Shown here piece by piece: positions 26,603 to 34,307 of a DNA stretch of 64,000 nt (positions are counted from its first letter, which is position 1; each line of letters opens with the position of its first letter). Both the position numbers and the translations under genes were made by a program. The notes under the pieces were generated by a model that did not search any database, had not been told where the DNA came from, and saw only the letters and a list, made by a program, of their open reading frames with translations. Origin of the DNA: Clostridiales bacterium UBA2432. GTDB taxonomy: Bacteria; Bacillota; Clostridia; Lachnospirales; Vallitaleaceae. The DNA lies in assembly GCA_002342805.1 (NCBI GenBank), contig DDQW01000017.1:1-64000 (forward strand), in the 5' to 3' direction.

Positions 26603-27351
26603 TAAAAAAACCTCCTAGGATGCTTTTGCATATAACGAACACTCGAAGAAAGGGTAAAGTTAATAATAAAGTAAATCAAGGCAGCAAATCCAAAGAGAAC
26701 AAAAACATCAGAAACATTAACCGTTCCTGTACCATTATAATTATTTGCAGAACTGAGTAATGTTTTTACCCGAGACATCAATTCAATAACGGCAACATTG
26801 GCTAAATAGGATGAATCCTTTATTGTTGTAATCACTTGACTCAAAAGAGTTGGAATTATTTTTCGATACGCCTGTGGTAAAACAATATATATCATGACCT
26901 GTATGGTCGAAAAACCCTGTGAGTATCCAGCTTCAAATTGCCCTTGTGCAACAGAATTTAAACCACCACGAACAATTTCTGCGATAACCGATGAAGTAAA
27001 TAGTATTAAGGCAGCAGATGCCTTAACGAGTAGCTTGACTTCAACTGAAGATAGCCCAAACATCGCGTCGGAAAGGGCCTTTGGCACAGGGAAAAAAACC
27101 AAACAAATAAAAATCCATAGTAATAAGGGTGTATTTCGAAAGATTTCAATATATGATGTGGCAAGCCACTTAAAAACCCGTGTCTTTGCCGAGGTACAAT
27201 AATTCCTTGCTAGAGCAAGCAAAGAACCAATGAGTATTCCGAGAATAACGGCAACGACGGATAAAACAATGGTAAAGGCGATACCTTTTAGAAGATACAT
27301 AATTATTGCCGGGTTTTTCAAAATAGATAAACTTCCTTCGAGTGTGCTCAT
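26602..27351 (-). CDS. Amino-acid ABC transporter permease (second)
   Basis: A 249-residue permease of the polar amino-acid (His/Glu/Gln) family. About five to six membrane helices are visible, with the signature EIVRGGLNSVAQGQFEAGYSQGFSTIQ, the cytoplasmic coupling loop for the ATPase, followed by IVLPQAYRKIIPTL. It pairs with the permease encoded just upstream to form the channel. Its start overlaps the stop of that gene (TAATG) and its stop overlaps the start of the cytidylate-kinase-like gene in the same way. Confidence 0.92.
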   Translation of the reverse strand: MSTLEGSLSILKNPAIIMYLLKGIAFTIVLSVVAVILGILIGSLLALARNYCTSAKTRVFKWLATSYIEIFRNTPLLLWIFICLVFFPVPKALSDAMFGLSSVEVKLLVKASAALILFTSSVIAEIVRGGLNSVAQGQFEAGYSQGFSTIQVMIYIVLPQAYRKIIPTLLSQVITTIKDSSYLANVAVIELMSRVKTLLSSANNYNGTGTVNVSDVFVLFGFAALIYFIINFTLSSSVRYMQKHPRRFF

Positions 27352-28073
27352 TATCCGTTCACCGTCCCTTCTGCGGGTAAATCCATTGTTTTTTGATCAC
27401 GCATTTTCAATGAATTTTCCCAAACACTTGCAATAGAAGACAAGGGATAACAAATAATAAAAAACAAGATTCCGGTTAAAAAGTATGCTGGTGCATAGGC
27501 GCCCCCTGTTGAAGCGCCGGTAACAAAGCTATAGGTTAATGAGATTAAATCAGAACCGCCTATAATATAAAGACATGACGTGTTCTTGATTAGATTTACA
27601 ATCTGATTTACCATGGGAGGAAGAATAATCTTAATGCTTTGGGGAAGAATGATGTAATACATTTTTCCGATGTAATCAAATCCTTGAGAATGAGCTGCTT
27701 CGAATTGACCCGTTGGAATGGATTCAATACCTGCACGAACGACTTCGGCCATATAAGCGCCATGATAGAAACCTAAGGTGATGATTCCTGTTGGTATGAT
27801 ACCAATACTATTTCCGGAAAAGGCCAAGGCATAATATAAAAAACTTAATTGCAAGATTAGGGGCGTGTTTTGGATTATTTCCACATAGATGCGCCCTAAA
27901 ATCATCAGACCTTTTTTTTCACTTGTGGCCATAAGACCGAAGAGGATTCCGAGAATCAATGATAATATTAAAGCGAAAAAAGCTAAGGTGATGGTGTTTA
28001 GAAATCCAATTACAAAGGTTTCTTTAAAAACCCATACTTTTTCCCATGCATCTATTGAAAATAAACCTGACAT
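27351..28073 (-). CDS. Amino-acid ABC transporter permease (first)
   Basis: A 240-residue permease of the same family, with the signature EVVRAGIESIPTGQFEAAHSQGFDYIGK and the following IILPQSIKIILPPM. Membrane helices are visible near residues 20-45, 60-80, 90-110, 155-175 and 200-222. The start has TTGGAGG upstream and lies 14 bases after the binding-protein gene. Together with the next permease it forms a heterodimeric channel. Confidence 0.92.
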   Translation of the reverse strand: MSGLFSIDAWEKVWVFKETFVIGFLNTITLAFFALILSLILGILFGLMATSEKKGLMILGRIYVEIIQNTPLILQLSFLYYALAFSGNSIGIIPTGIITLGFYHGAYMAEVVRAGIESIPTGQFEAAHSQGFDYIGKMYYIILPQSIKIILPPMVNQIVNLIKNTSCLYIIGGSDLISLTYSFVTGASTGGAYAPAYFLTGILFFIICYPLSSIASVWENSLKMRDQKTMDLPAEGTVNG

Positions 28074-28087
28074 AATTACGCCTCCAA

Positions 28088-28996
28088 TTACTCTAAACCA
28101 TTTTCAGAAATCAAAGCTTCGATTGTTCCATCGGCTAGCCATCCGGTGATAAGGGTTTCAATATAAGCAGTAAGATCTGAATCTTTTTTTGTTGCTACGC
28201 CATAATCTTGTGGAGCAAATTGGTTATCGATATATGAACGAGTTTCAGTATTATAAATAGCTAATATTGACTTGTCTACACAAAAAGCATCGATTTCGCC
28301 TGCGCTAAGTCCTGTGGAAATCGTTGGGTAGTCATCATATTGTTGAAATGAGATGCCTTCCGTCCATGTGGAGGCATCAAAAGTCTCTTCGTCAAATGTA
28401 TCACCACTAATATATTCGCCTTCAATCATAGCTTTAACGAGAGCTTTTGCTGAGGTGGAACCGGAGGATACACCGACTTTTTTACCAACGAGATTTTCAA
28501 GAGTTTCAATACCGGAAGCGTTTTCAACAAGTACGGTGACATAGTCTGTATAATATGGAGTTGAAAAATCCCAATTTTCCTTTCGTTCATCCGTGATTGT
28601 AAAAGTTGCTAAGACAGCATCTAAATCACCGGAGTCTAACAATGCAGTTCGAGTTGCAGCTGTTACCGGAGTAAATTCTGGTTCAACGCCTAATTCAGCA
28701 GCAATCATTTCGGCTAACGAGATTTCTAACCCGGTATATTCTTGGGTAAGCGGATCTTGATAACCAAATCCAACCACCGCATTTTTAACACCGACACGAA
28801 GGGTTCCATTATCAATGATTGCTTGAATTTCTGCAGGATAATCCGTTTCAGTATTTGTCGATTCATCCGATACTTCTTCGGCAGACCCGGACATATTTTC
28901 GGAAGGTGTTGCTTCCTCAGTGCTACATCCCATAATAATCAGTGTTAGCATAAATAAACTAAGTAATAATGTAAAGCGTTTTTTTAATGAATTCAT
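28088..28996 (-). CDS. Amino-acid ABC transporter substrate-binding lipoprotein
   Basis: A 302-residue binding protein of family 3. The signal peptide ends IIMGC with lipidated Cys24, followed by an acidic Ser/Glu linker. The mature domain contains GTLRVGVKNAVVGFGYQDP, the family-3 motif GLEISLAEMIAAELGVEPEFTPV, the Arg in the TAATRTALLDSGDLDAVLA substrate-binding stretch, and VGVSSGSTSAKAL. The Arg and Asp residues that hold the alpha-amino and carboxyl groups are conserved in type, so an amino acid is the likely ligand; which one cannot be said. AGGAGG precedes the ATG. It lies between the ATPase gene (upstream) and the permeases. Confidence 0.92.
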   Translation of the reverse strand: MNSLKKRFTLLLSLFMLTLIIMGCSTEEATPSENMSGSAEEVSDESTNTETDYPAEIQAIIDNGTLRVGVKNAVVGFGYQDPLTQEYTGLEISLAEMIAAELGVEPEFTPVTAATRTALLDSGDLDAVLATFTITDERKENWDFSTPYYTDYVTVLVENASGIETLENLVGKKVGVSSGSTSAKALVKAMIEGEYISGDTFDEETFDASTWTEGISFQQYDDYPTISTGLSAGEIDAFCVDKSILAIYNTETRSYIDNQFAPQDYGVATKKDSDLTAYIETLITGWLADGTIEALISENGLE

Positions 28997-29011
28997 AACG
29001 TATCCTCCTAT

Positions 29012-29734
29012 TTATCGTATAATTTTCCCGAGAAATTGCTTTAATCTTTCACTCTCAGGATTGTTGAAAAAATGTTCCGGTGTTCCTTCTTCAATGATTT
29101 CGCCATCAGCCATAAATACGATGCGGTCGGCTACTTGCCGAGCAAACCCCATTTCATGGGTGACAACAACCATTGTAATATTTTCTCCGGCTAACTTAAC
29201 CATGACATCCAAAACTTCTTGAATTGTTTCAGGGTCTAGTGCAGATGTTGGTTCATCAAACAGAATGATTTTTGTGCCGGCACAAAGTGCACGTGCAATG
29301 GCGATACGTTGCTGTTGACCACCGGATAAAGTGGCTGGATAAACATGCGCTTTATCTCTAAGTCCTACGACATCAAGATAATGATAAGCTGTTTCTTCAG
29401 CCTCTTTTTTGCTTTTTTGATGAAGTTTCATTGGTGCTAAGGTCAGATTTTTTAGTACCGTCATATGAGGGTAAAGATTAAACTGTTGAAACACCATTGA
29501 TGTTGTAGAGCGAACAAGCTTGGTTCTGTTTTTAGGAGTAAGTTGTTGATTATCAATGAAGATATAACCGCTTGTCGGTTGTTCAAGAAAATTCATACAA
29601 CGTACAGTTGTTGATTTTCCGGAGCCTGAAGGTCCGATAATAACTAGCTTTTCTCCCTCAGCTACTTCGAGATTTACATCTTTGAGTACATGTAAATCAC
29701 CAAAAAACTTGTTGACATTTTCCATTTTTATCAT
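29012..29734 (-). CDS. Amino-acid ABC transporter ATP-binding protein (GlnQ type)
   Basis: A 240-residue ATPase of the polar amino-acid group, first gene of the minus-strand operon ATPase, binding protein, permease, permease, cytidylate-kinase-like. Walker A GPSGSGKSTTVRC, Q-loop VFQQFNLYPHMTV, signature LSGGQQQRIAIARAL, Walker B IILFDEPTSALDPE and switch His in VVTHEMGFARQ are intact. An ATG at 29734 is used; a second in-frame ATG nine bases in (MENVNKFFG) is an alternative. Transcription begins from the consensus promoter at 29834-29862 and passes through a leader hairpin. Confidence 0.94.
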   Translation of the reverse strand: MIKMENVNKFFGDLHVLKDVNLEVAEGEKLVIIGPSGSGKSTTVRCMNFLEQPTSGYIFIDNQQLTPKNRTKLVRSTTSMVFQQFNLYPHMTVLKNLTLAPMKLHQKSKKEAEETAYHYLDVVGLRDKAHVYPATLSGGQQQRIAIARALCAGTKIILFDEPTSALDPETIQEVLDVMVKLAGENITMVVVTHEMGFARQVADRIVFMADGEIIEEGTPEHFFNNPESERLKQFLGKIIR

Positions 29735-29778
29735 ATGAAGGAACCTCTCTTTCCATAAACCATATTTGGCTATGATAA

Positions 29779-29827
29779 GACAAAAAGGCGCCTAATCCGT
29801 TTATAACAGATTAGACGCCTTTGTCTT
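29779..29827 (-). promoter_or_regulatory. Terminator-like hairpin at the 5' end of the amino-acid transporter mRNA
   Basis: On the minus strand GACAAAGGCGTCTAATC pairs with GATTAGGCGCCTTTTTGTC (11-base loop, one mismatch and a two-base bulge), followed by CTTATC. It begins at the expected transcription start, 6-8 bases after the TATAAT, so the RNA would start with this stem-loop. It could stop transcription (attenuation) or protect the 5' end; the leader is too short for a known large riboswitch or T-box. Confidence 0.65.
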
Positions 29828-29833
29828 TATAGA

Positions 29834-29862
29834 ATTATATTCAATAATAAAATGTTTGTCAA
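29834..29862 (-). promoter_or_regulatory. Consensus promoter of the amino-acid transporter operon
   Basis: TTGACA (29862-29857 on the minus strand), exactly 17 bases, TATAAT (29839-29834). Both hexamers are perfect. It fires away from the divergent lacI-type gene. Confidence 0.85.
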
Positions 29863-29890
29863 GTAAAACCGAAAGAATAGTAAAAAGCTA

Positions 29891-29918
29891 TTGAGATTTT
29901 ACTAAAAGATAGTATAAT
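29891..29918 (+). promoter_or_regulatory. Promoter of the LacI-type regulator gene
   Basis: TTGAGA (29891-29896), 16-base spacer, TATAAT (29913-29918), 32 bases before the start codon. A TTTTAC half-site (29897-29902) lies in the spacer and GTAAAA motifs stand just upstream, hinting at autoregulation. Confidence 0.65.
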
Positions 29919-29950
29919 CAAAATATATAGTTGTATGAAAAGAGGTTATT

Positions 29951-30919
29951 ATGAGCGGAATAAAAGATGTCGCAGAAAAATCAGGAGTTTCTATTTCGAC
30001 AGTATCTAATGTATTAAATGGTAAAAAAAATGTTGGAGAGAGAACAAGAGAACGGGTTCTAAGTATATGTCAGGAATTAAACTATTATCCTAATAGTGCA
30101 GGAAGGGCTTTGAAATCAGGGAAAAGCAATGTTATACTCTTTAATTTTGGCGATTTTGATCGAAGTTTTTATTTGAAAATCATTCAAGGAATTAGTGATT
30201 GTGTTAATGATTATGAATATGATTTGGCTATAATTACAGAAAAATCCTGTGAGAAGTTTATGCGCAATAACATGAGTGCAGGTAGTATTATTCTTGATGA
30301 AAAAATTCCGGATACCTTGTTAGAAAGTGTTGCAAATATTAAATATCCAATTGTTGTTATGGATCGAAAAATAGACAATCCTCATATAAAAAGTGTCATT
30401 ATTGATAATTATACACCCATGAAAAAAATGGTACAAGGACTTGTAGACAAAGGGTATAAAAAGTTTGCTTTTATTGCAGGGCCTGAACATACGCTTGATA
30501 ATATTGAACGTTATAAAGCCTTTAAAGATGTGCTTGAAATTAACAATATAGTATTTAGCCAAAATGATTATTATGCAGGAAATTATAGAGAAAAAAGCGG
30601 ATATTTAGCAGCGAAGATTTTTATTATTAGTCAAGATGTTCCGGAAGTCTTTGTGTGTGCTAATGATAATATGGCAATAGGGGCTATTAAAGCCTTAGAA
30701 GAAAATGGATATCGTGTTCCCGAAGATGTTGCAATAACAGGCTTTGATAATATTCAATTAGCAGAGGCAATGGACATTACAACGGTGGATATACCAAAAT
30801 ACGAACGTGGATTTATCGCGGCTAAGTATCTTATTGAATATATAAAGGGGAAAACAAATGTTGATGATATATCCATTGAGGCCAAGGTTGTCTGGCGTAA
30901 TTCAACACCAAATAAGTAA
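29951..30919 (+). CDS. LacI-family transcriptional regulator of the GH65 sugar operon
   Basis: A 322-residue repressor. The N-terminal helix-turn-helix and hinge (GIKDVAEKSGVSISTVSNVLNGKKNV, then NYYPNSAGRALKSGKSN) are followed by a periplasmic-binding-protein-like effector domain (about 62-320) with VFVCANDNMAIGAIKALEENGYRVPEDVAITGFDN. It probably binds the palindrome at 31111-31124 and represses the downstream transporter and phosphorylase genes until the sugar or a derivative binds. The ATG has AAAGAGG upstream. It is monocistronic: a terminator lies at 31014-31057. Confidence 0.92.
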   Translation: MSGIKDVAEKSGVSISTVSNVLNGKKNVGERTRERVLSICQELNYYPNSAGRALKSGKSNVILFNFGDFDRSFYLKIIQGISDCVNDYEYDLAIITEKSCEKFMRNNMSAGSIILDEKIPDTLLESVANIKYPIVVMDRKIDNPHIKSVIIDNYTPMKKMVQGLVDKGYKKFAFIAGPEHTLDNIERYKAFKDVLEINNIVFSQNDYYAGNYREKSGYLAAKIFIISQDVPEVFVCANDNMAIGAIKALEENGYRVPEDVAITGFDNIQLAEAMDITTVDIPKYERGFIAAKYLIEYIKGKTNVDDISIEAKVVWRNSTPNK

Positions 30920-31013
30920 GTAAAACAAGAGGGTAAAACAGTGGTAAAAAGATAGATAGTATAGTAAAAAAATATAAGCTATTTAGTATAAAGAAATTGG
31001 AAACAGTGTATAA

Positions 31014-31057
31014 AATAGTGTAAACATCAAAAAAATGATGATTTGCACTATTTTTTT
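31014..31057 (+). terminator. Intrinsic terminator after the LacI-type gene
   Basis: AATAGTGTAAACATC pairs with GATGATTTGCACTATT (31037-31052), with one bulged base and one wobble, followed by seven T. Confidence 0.8.
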
Positions 31058-31077
31058 GTCTATTTTATATAAAAAGG

Positions 31078-31106
31078 TTGACAAAGCAAAAAGTCGAGCC
31101 TATAAT
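31078..31106 (+). promoter_or_regulatory. Consensus promoter of the sugar ABC transporter / GH65 operon
   Basis: TTGACA (31078-31083), 17-base spacer, TATAAT (31101-31106). Both hexamers are perfect, so expression must be held down by a repressor. Confidence 0.88.
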
Positions 31107-31110
31107 CTTG

Positions 31111-31124
31111 GTATAACGTTTTAC
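31111..31124 (+). promoter_or_regulatory. LacI-type operator
   Basis: GTATAACGTTTTAC is a palindrome around a central CG with one mismatch pair, the usual form of a LacI-family site. It covers the expected transcription start. The nearby LacI-type protein (29951-30919) is the obvious ligand. Confidence 0.7.
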
Positions 31125-31148
31125 TAATCAAAATTTTAGGAGGGCAAT

Positions 31149-32474
31149 ATGAAAACAAAAAGAAATGTAAGTGGATTAATTGTAGTATTGTTAGTAGTCA
31201 GCATGTTATTTACAGCATGTGGTGGTTCGTCAGATAATGGCGAGATATCAAATGAGGAAGACAACGCATCTTCCAATACGTCTGCACAAACAGACTCAAA
31301 CGCAACAGATGATTCTGAAGAAAATACGGAAACAGCTTCTGCAGATAAGATTGTTGTTTTTCAATCAAAAGTAGAGATCATCGATCAACTTGAAGCCTTG
31401 GCAATAGACTATGAAGAAGAGACAGGCGTTGAAGTTGAGGTATGGGGAACAACAGGAGATGATTATCTTCAACAGCTACGTATTCGTTTGAGTAATAATC
31501 AAGGTCCAACAGTATTTAGTTTGGCTCCGGGTTCTGAATCTTCAGAGTTAGCTCCATATTTAGCGGATCTAAGTGATATCTCTTTTGCCGATGACATTGC
31601 GGATGGGATGGCAGATGTTATGGATGGAAAACTTGTTGGAGTTCCTTATACAGTGGAAGGTTTCGGAGTGGTATATAATAAGTCCATGATAGATCCTACA
31701 GTGGTTGCCGATGTGGATACATTTGAGACAATGCTAAAAGAAAAGCAAGCTGAGGGAATTAATGGATTTAGTTTGTCACAAGAGAGCTATTTTATGATTG
31801 GACATATTCTTAATACACCGTTTGCATTAGTGGACGATCCAAAGACGTTTACAGAAGACTTAATTGCAGGTGAAGTAACAATGAATGATTCTGAAGAATT
31901 TGTAGAATTTGCAGAACTTATGGTAGATGTTCGTGAAAATTCAGTTAGTCCATTAGATGTAAATTATGATATACAAACAGGTGATTTTGCAACAGGAAAA
32001 ACAGCCTCAATTCATCAAGGAAACTGGGTATATGGAATGTTTGCAGATTATGATATGGACTTTGAGATGGGGATGATGCCCTTACCAATTGCAGGTAATG
32101 ATAGTATTGCTGTAAGTGTACCATCAAGTTGGTATGTGAACTCACAGGCATCAGCAGAAGAGGTTCAAGCCGGACAAGATTTTCTTGAATGGTTATATAC
32201 AAGTGAAAACGGTCAAAGATATTTAAGTGAAGAATTTGGATTTATTCCAATTTTGAAATCTGTTGAAAGTACTAACCTAGACCCTTTATCGGCAGAAGTT
32301 GCTAGATATACAGCGGAAGGCAAGACGATTGCTTGGCCGATGTCAACATATTGGCCGGCAGGAATCGTGGATGTGTATTTGGTTCCGGTAGCTGAGGAAT
32401 TTTTCACAACAGATATGGGTGCAGATGAATTATTGACAAAGCTATCAGAAGCTTTTGTTGAAGCAGGTAAGTAA
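31149..32474 (+). CDS. Sugar ABC transporter substrate-binding lipoprotein
   Basis: A 441-residue family-1 carbohydrate-binding lipoprotein. The signal peptide ends FTAC with Cys24, then an Asn/Ser/Asp/Glu-rich linker to about residue 65. The mature part starts KIVVFQSKVEIIDQLEALAIDYEEETGVEVEVWGT and has VGVPYTVEGFGVVYNKSMID, typical of maltose/oligosaccharide-binding proteins. TTTTAGGAGGG precedes the ATG. It is the first gene of a unit with two permeases and a GH65 phosphorylase, which points to an alpha-linked glucose disaccharide as ligand; the exact linkage is unknown. Confidence 0.9.
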   Translation: MKTKRNVSGLIVVLLVVSMLFTACGGSSDNGEISNEEDNASSNTSAQTDSNATDDSEENTETASADKIVVFQSKVEIIDQLEALAIDYEEETGVEVEVWGTTGDDYLQQLRIRLSNNQGPTVFSLAPGSESSELAPYLADLSDISFADDIADGMADVMDGKLVGVPYTVEGFGVVYNKSMIDPTVVADVDTFETMLKEKQAEGINGFSLSQESYFMIGHILNTPFALVDDPKTFTEDLIAGEVTMNDSEEFVEFAELMVDVRENSVSPLDVNYDIQTGDFATGKTASIHQGNWVYGMFADYDMDFEMGMMPLPIAGNDSIAVSVPSSWYVNSQASAEEVQAGQDFLEWLYTSENGQRYLSEEFGFIPILKSVESTNLDPLSAEVARYTAEGKTIAWPMSTYWPAGIVDVYLVPVAEEFFTTDMGADELLTKLSEAFVEAGK

Positions 32475-32500
32475 AAAAACGAAGTGCATATTATTTGAAG

Positions 32501-32537
32501 AAGAAATCTAATGCATATCGACGGCATTAGATTTCTT
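32501..32537 (+). terminator. Intercistronic stem-loop between binding protein and permease genes
   Basis: A perfect 14-pair stem (32501-32514 with 32524-32537) and nine-base loop, followed by a poor T tract. It probably attenuates readthrough or protects the 3' end of the binding-protein message, so that more binding protein than permease is made. Confidence 0.7.
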
Positions 32538-32568
32538 TGAAATTTTAGTGCATGATTGGAGGCTCTTA

Positions 32569-33444
32569 ATGCGAAAAAGAAAAGATTTGTTTTGGTACTT
32601 GCTTTTTGTTTTACCATTAACGTTAGTTTTTATTAGTGTAGTGATTATTCCTTTTTTTATGGGAATTGGATATTCCTTCTTTTCATGGGATGGAATGCCT
32701 CTAAATCCAAAAATATATGTAGGTTTTGAAAATTATATTAAACTGTTTAGTGATGAACGTTTTATTACATCAGCGTATCACACATTATACTATACTGTTT
32801 TAGCTGTTGTAGTTATAAATATATTAGGCTTTGCATTTGCCTTAATTGTAACAAGTAAGTTGAAACTCAGAAATCTAGGGCGTACCATGCTTTTTATGCC
32901 TTATCTGATTGGAGGTTTGATTCTGGGTTATATATGGAAGTTTATCTTTTCAGATATGATGCGGTCGCTAGGTGAGATGACCGGAATGACGGACATATTT
33001 TTTAATTGGCTAACTGATCCGGATTTAGCTCTATTAGCTATTGTTATCGTATCAACATGGCAAATGGCAGGCTATGTCATGATTATATATATTACGGGAA
33101 TACAATCTATTCCTGAAGATGTAATCGAAGCGGGTAAAGTTGATGGAGCCGGTTTTTGGCATTTATTAGTGCATATAAAATTACCGATGATTATGCAGTC
33201 AATTACTATATGTTTATTTTTAACTTTATCGATGAGTTTTAAAATATTTGATGTTAATTTTTCCCTAACAGGTGGCGGTCCTAATAATGCAACAGAAATG
33301 TTTGCCATGAATATATATAATGAGATTTTTTCTTTGAATAACTATGGTTACGGCCAGGCTAAAGCAATGATTTTCTTTATTATCGTTGCAGTTATTACTT
33401 TGGTTCAAGTTGCTATTACTAAGAAAAAGGAGGTATCCATGTAA
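32569..33444 (+). CDS. Sugar ABC transporter permease, MalF type
   Basis: A 291-residue permease with about six membrane helices. The coupling loop reads EAGKVDGAGFWHLLVHIKLPMI (about residues 190-212) as in the CUT1 group, and MNIYNEIFSLNNYGYGQAKAM is a conserved late block. I use ATG 32569 because GGAGG stands at 32558-32562; the GTG at 32548 is upstream of that site. Stop and next start overlap (TAATG), so it is coupled to the second permease. No ATPase gene is in the cluster. Confidence 0.92.
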   Translation: MRKRKDLFWYLLFVLPLTLVFISVVIIPFFMGIGYSFFSWDGMPLNPKIYVGFENYIKLFSDERFITSAYHTLYYTVLAVVVINILGFAFALIVTSKLKLRNLGRTMLFMPYLIGGLILGYIWKFIFSDMMRSLGEMTGMTDIFFNWLTDPDLALLAIVIVSTWQMAGYVMIIYITGIQSIPEDVIEAGKVDGAGFWHLLVHIKLPMIMQSITICLFLTLSMSFKIFDVNFSLTGGGPNNATEMFAMNIYNEIFSLNNYGYGQAKAMIFFIIVAVITLVQVAITKKKEVSM

Positions 33445-34280
33445 TGAAAAAAACAGTTAAGATATTCGCAGAAATAGGATTCATAGTTCTTTGCATGATC
33501 TATTTATCTCCGGTTTATATTGTTATTACCAATGCCTTTAAAAACAGGGCTGAACTATATGAAAACATGTTATCTCTTCCGAATAATTTGGATTTTATCT
33601 ATTTTGCTGAAGCAATGGAAAAAATGAATATTATTAATGCCTTTAAAAACTCTTTTATTGTTACAGCAGCCTCACTTTTTGTTATTGTAATTCTAGCCTC
33701 AATGGCAGCGTGGATGATTGTGCGTGTAGATCATATGTTTAGTAGAGTTTTATTTATGGTATTCGTTGCAACTATGCTTATACCTTTTCAAACATTGATG
33801 ATGCCATTGATGCAGGTTATGAGTTCTATGTCTAGAGCAATAGGCTTGCCTTTTATTAATTCTTTATCTGGACTGGTATATATGAACTTAGGATTTGGAG
33901 CAAGTATGGCTGTGTTTTTATATCATGGATTTATCAAAGCAATACCGAGGTCTCTTGAAGAAGCGGCTGTTATTGATGGATGCAATAAATTTAGAGTTTT
34001 TTGGAAAATTGTATTTCCCTTATTAAAACCTGTGACAGTTACGGTGATGATTCTTGATATGATCTGGATTTGGAATGATTTTCTCTTGCCATCACTTGTT
34101 TTGTCAGACAAAAAATTACGTACAATTCCATTATCGACAGCTTCATTTTTTGGGCAATTCACAATTCAATGGAATATGGCAATGGCAGGATTATTATTAG
34201 CCATTTTACCGATTATTATATTTTATATTGCAGCGCAAAAATACATTATTAAAGGTGTTGCATCAGGTGCAGTAAAATAA
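33444..34280 (+). CDS. Sugar ABC transporter permease, MalG type
   Basis: A 278-residue CUT1 permease with about six helices. The coupling loop is EEAAVIDGCNKFRVFWKIVFPLL (about 172-194), and the end KYIIKGVASGAVK is the standard C-terminus of MalG-like proteins. It forms the channel with the preceding protein. AAGGAGG lies ten bases before the ATG. The GH65 gene follows after 27 bases. Confidence 0.93.
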   Translation: MKKTVKIFAEIGFIVLCMIYLSPVYIVITNAFKNRAELYENMLSLPNNLDFIYFAEAMEKMNIINAFKNSFIVTAASLFVIVILASMAAWMIVRVDHMFSRVLFMVFVATMLIPFQTLMMPLMQVMSSMSRAIGLPFINSLSGLVYMNLGFGASMAVFLYHGFIKAIPRSLEEAAVIDGCNKFRVFWKIVFPLLKPVTVTVMILDMIWIWNDFLLPSLVLSDKKLRTIPLSTASFFGQFTIQWNMAMAGLLLAILPIIIFYIAAQKYIIKGVASGAVK

Positions 34281-34307
34281 ATCAATAAGAAATAAGGATG
34301 GTTAATT

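Noticed and set aside
29735..29950. Riboswitch or T-box in front of the amino-acid transporter
   Set aside because: The leader is only about 95 bases and holds one hairpin; no T-box sequence or known riboswitch core is seen.
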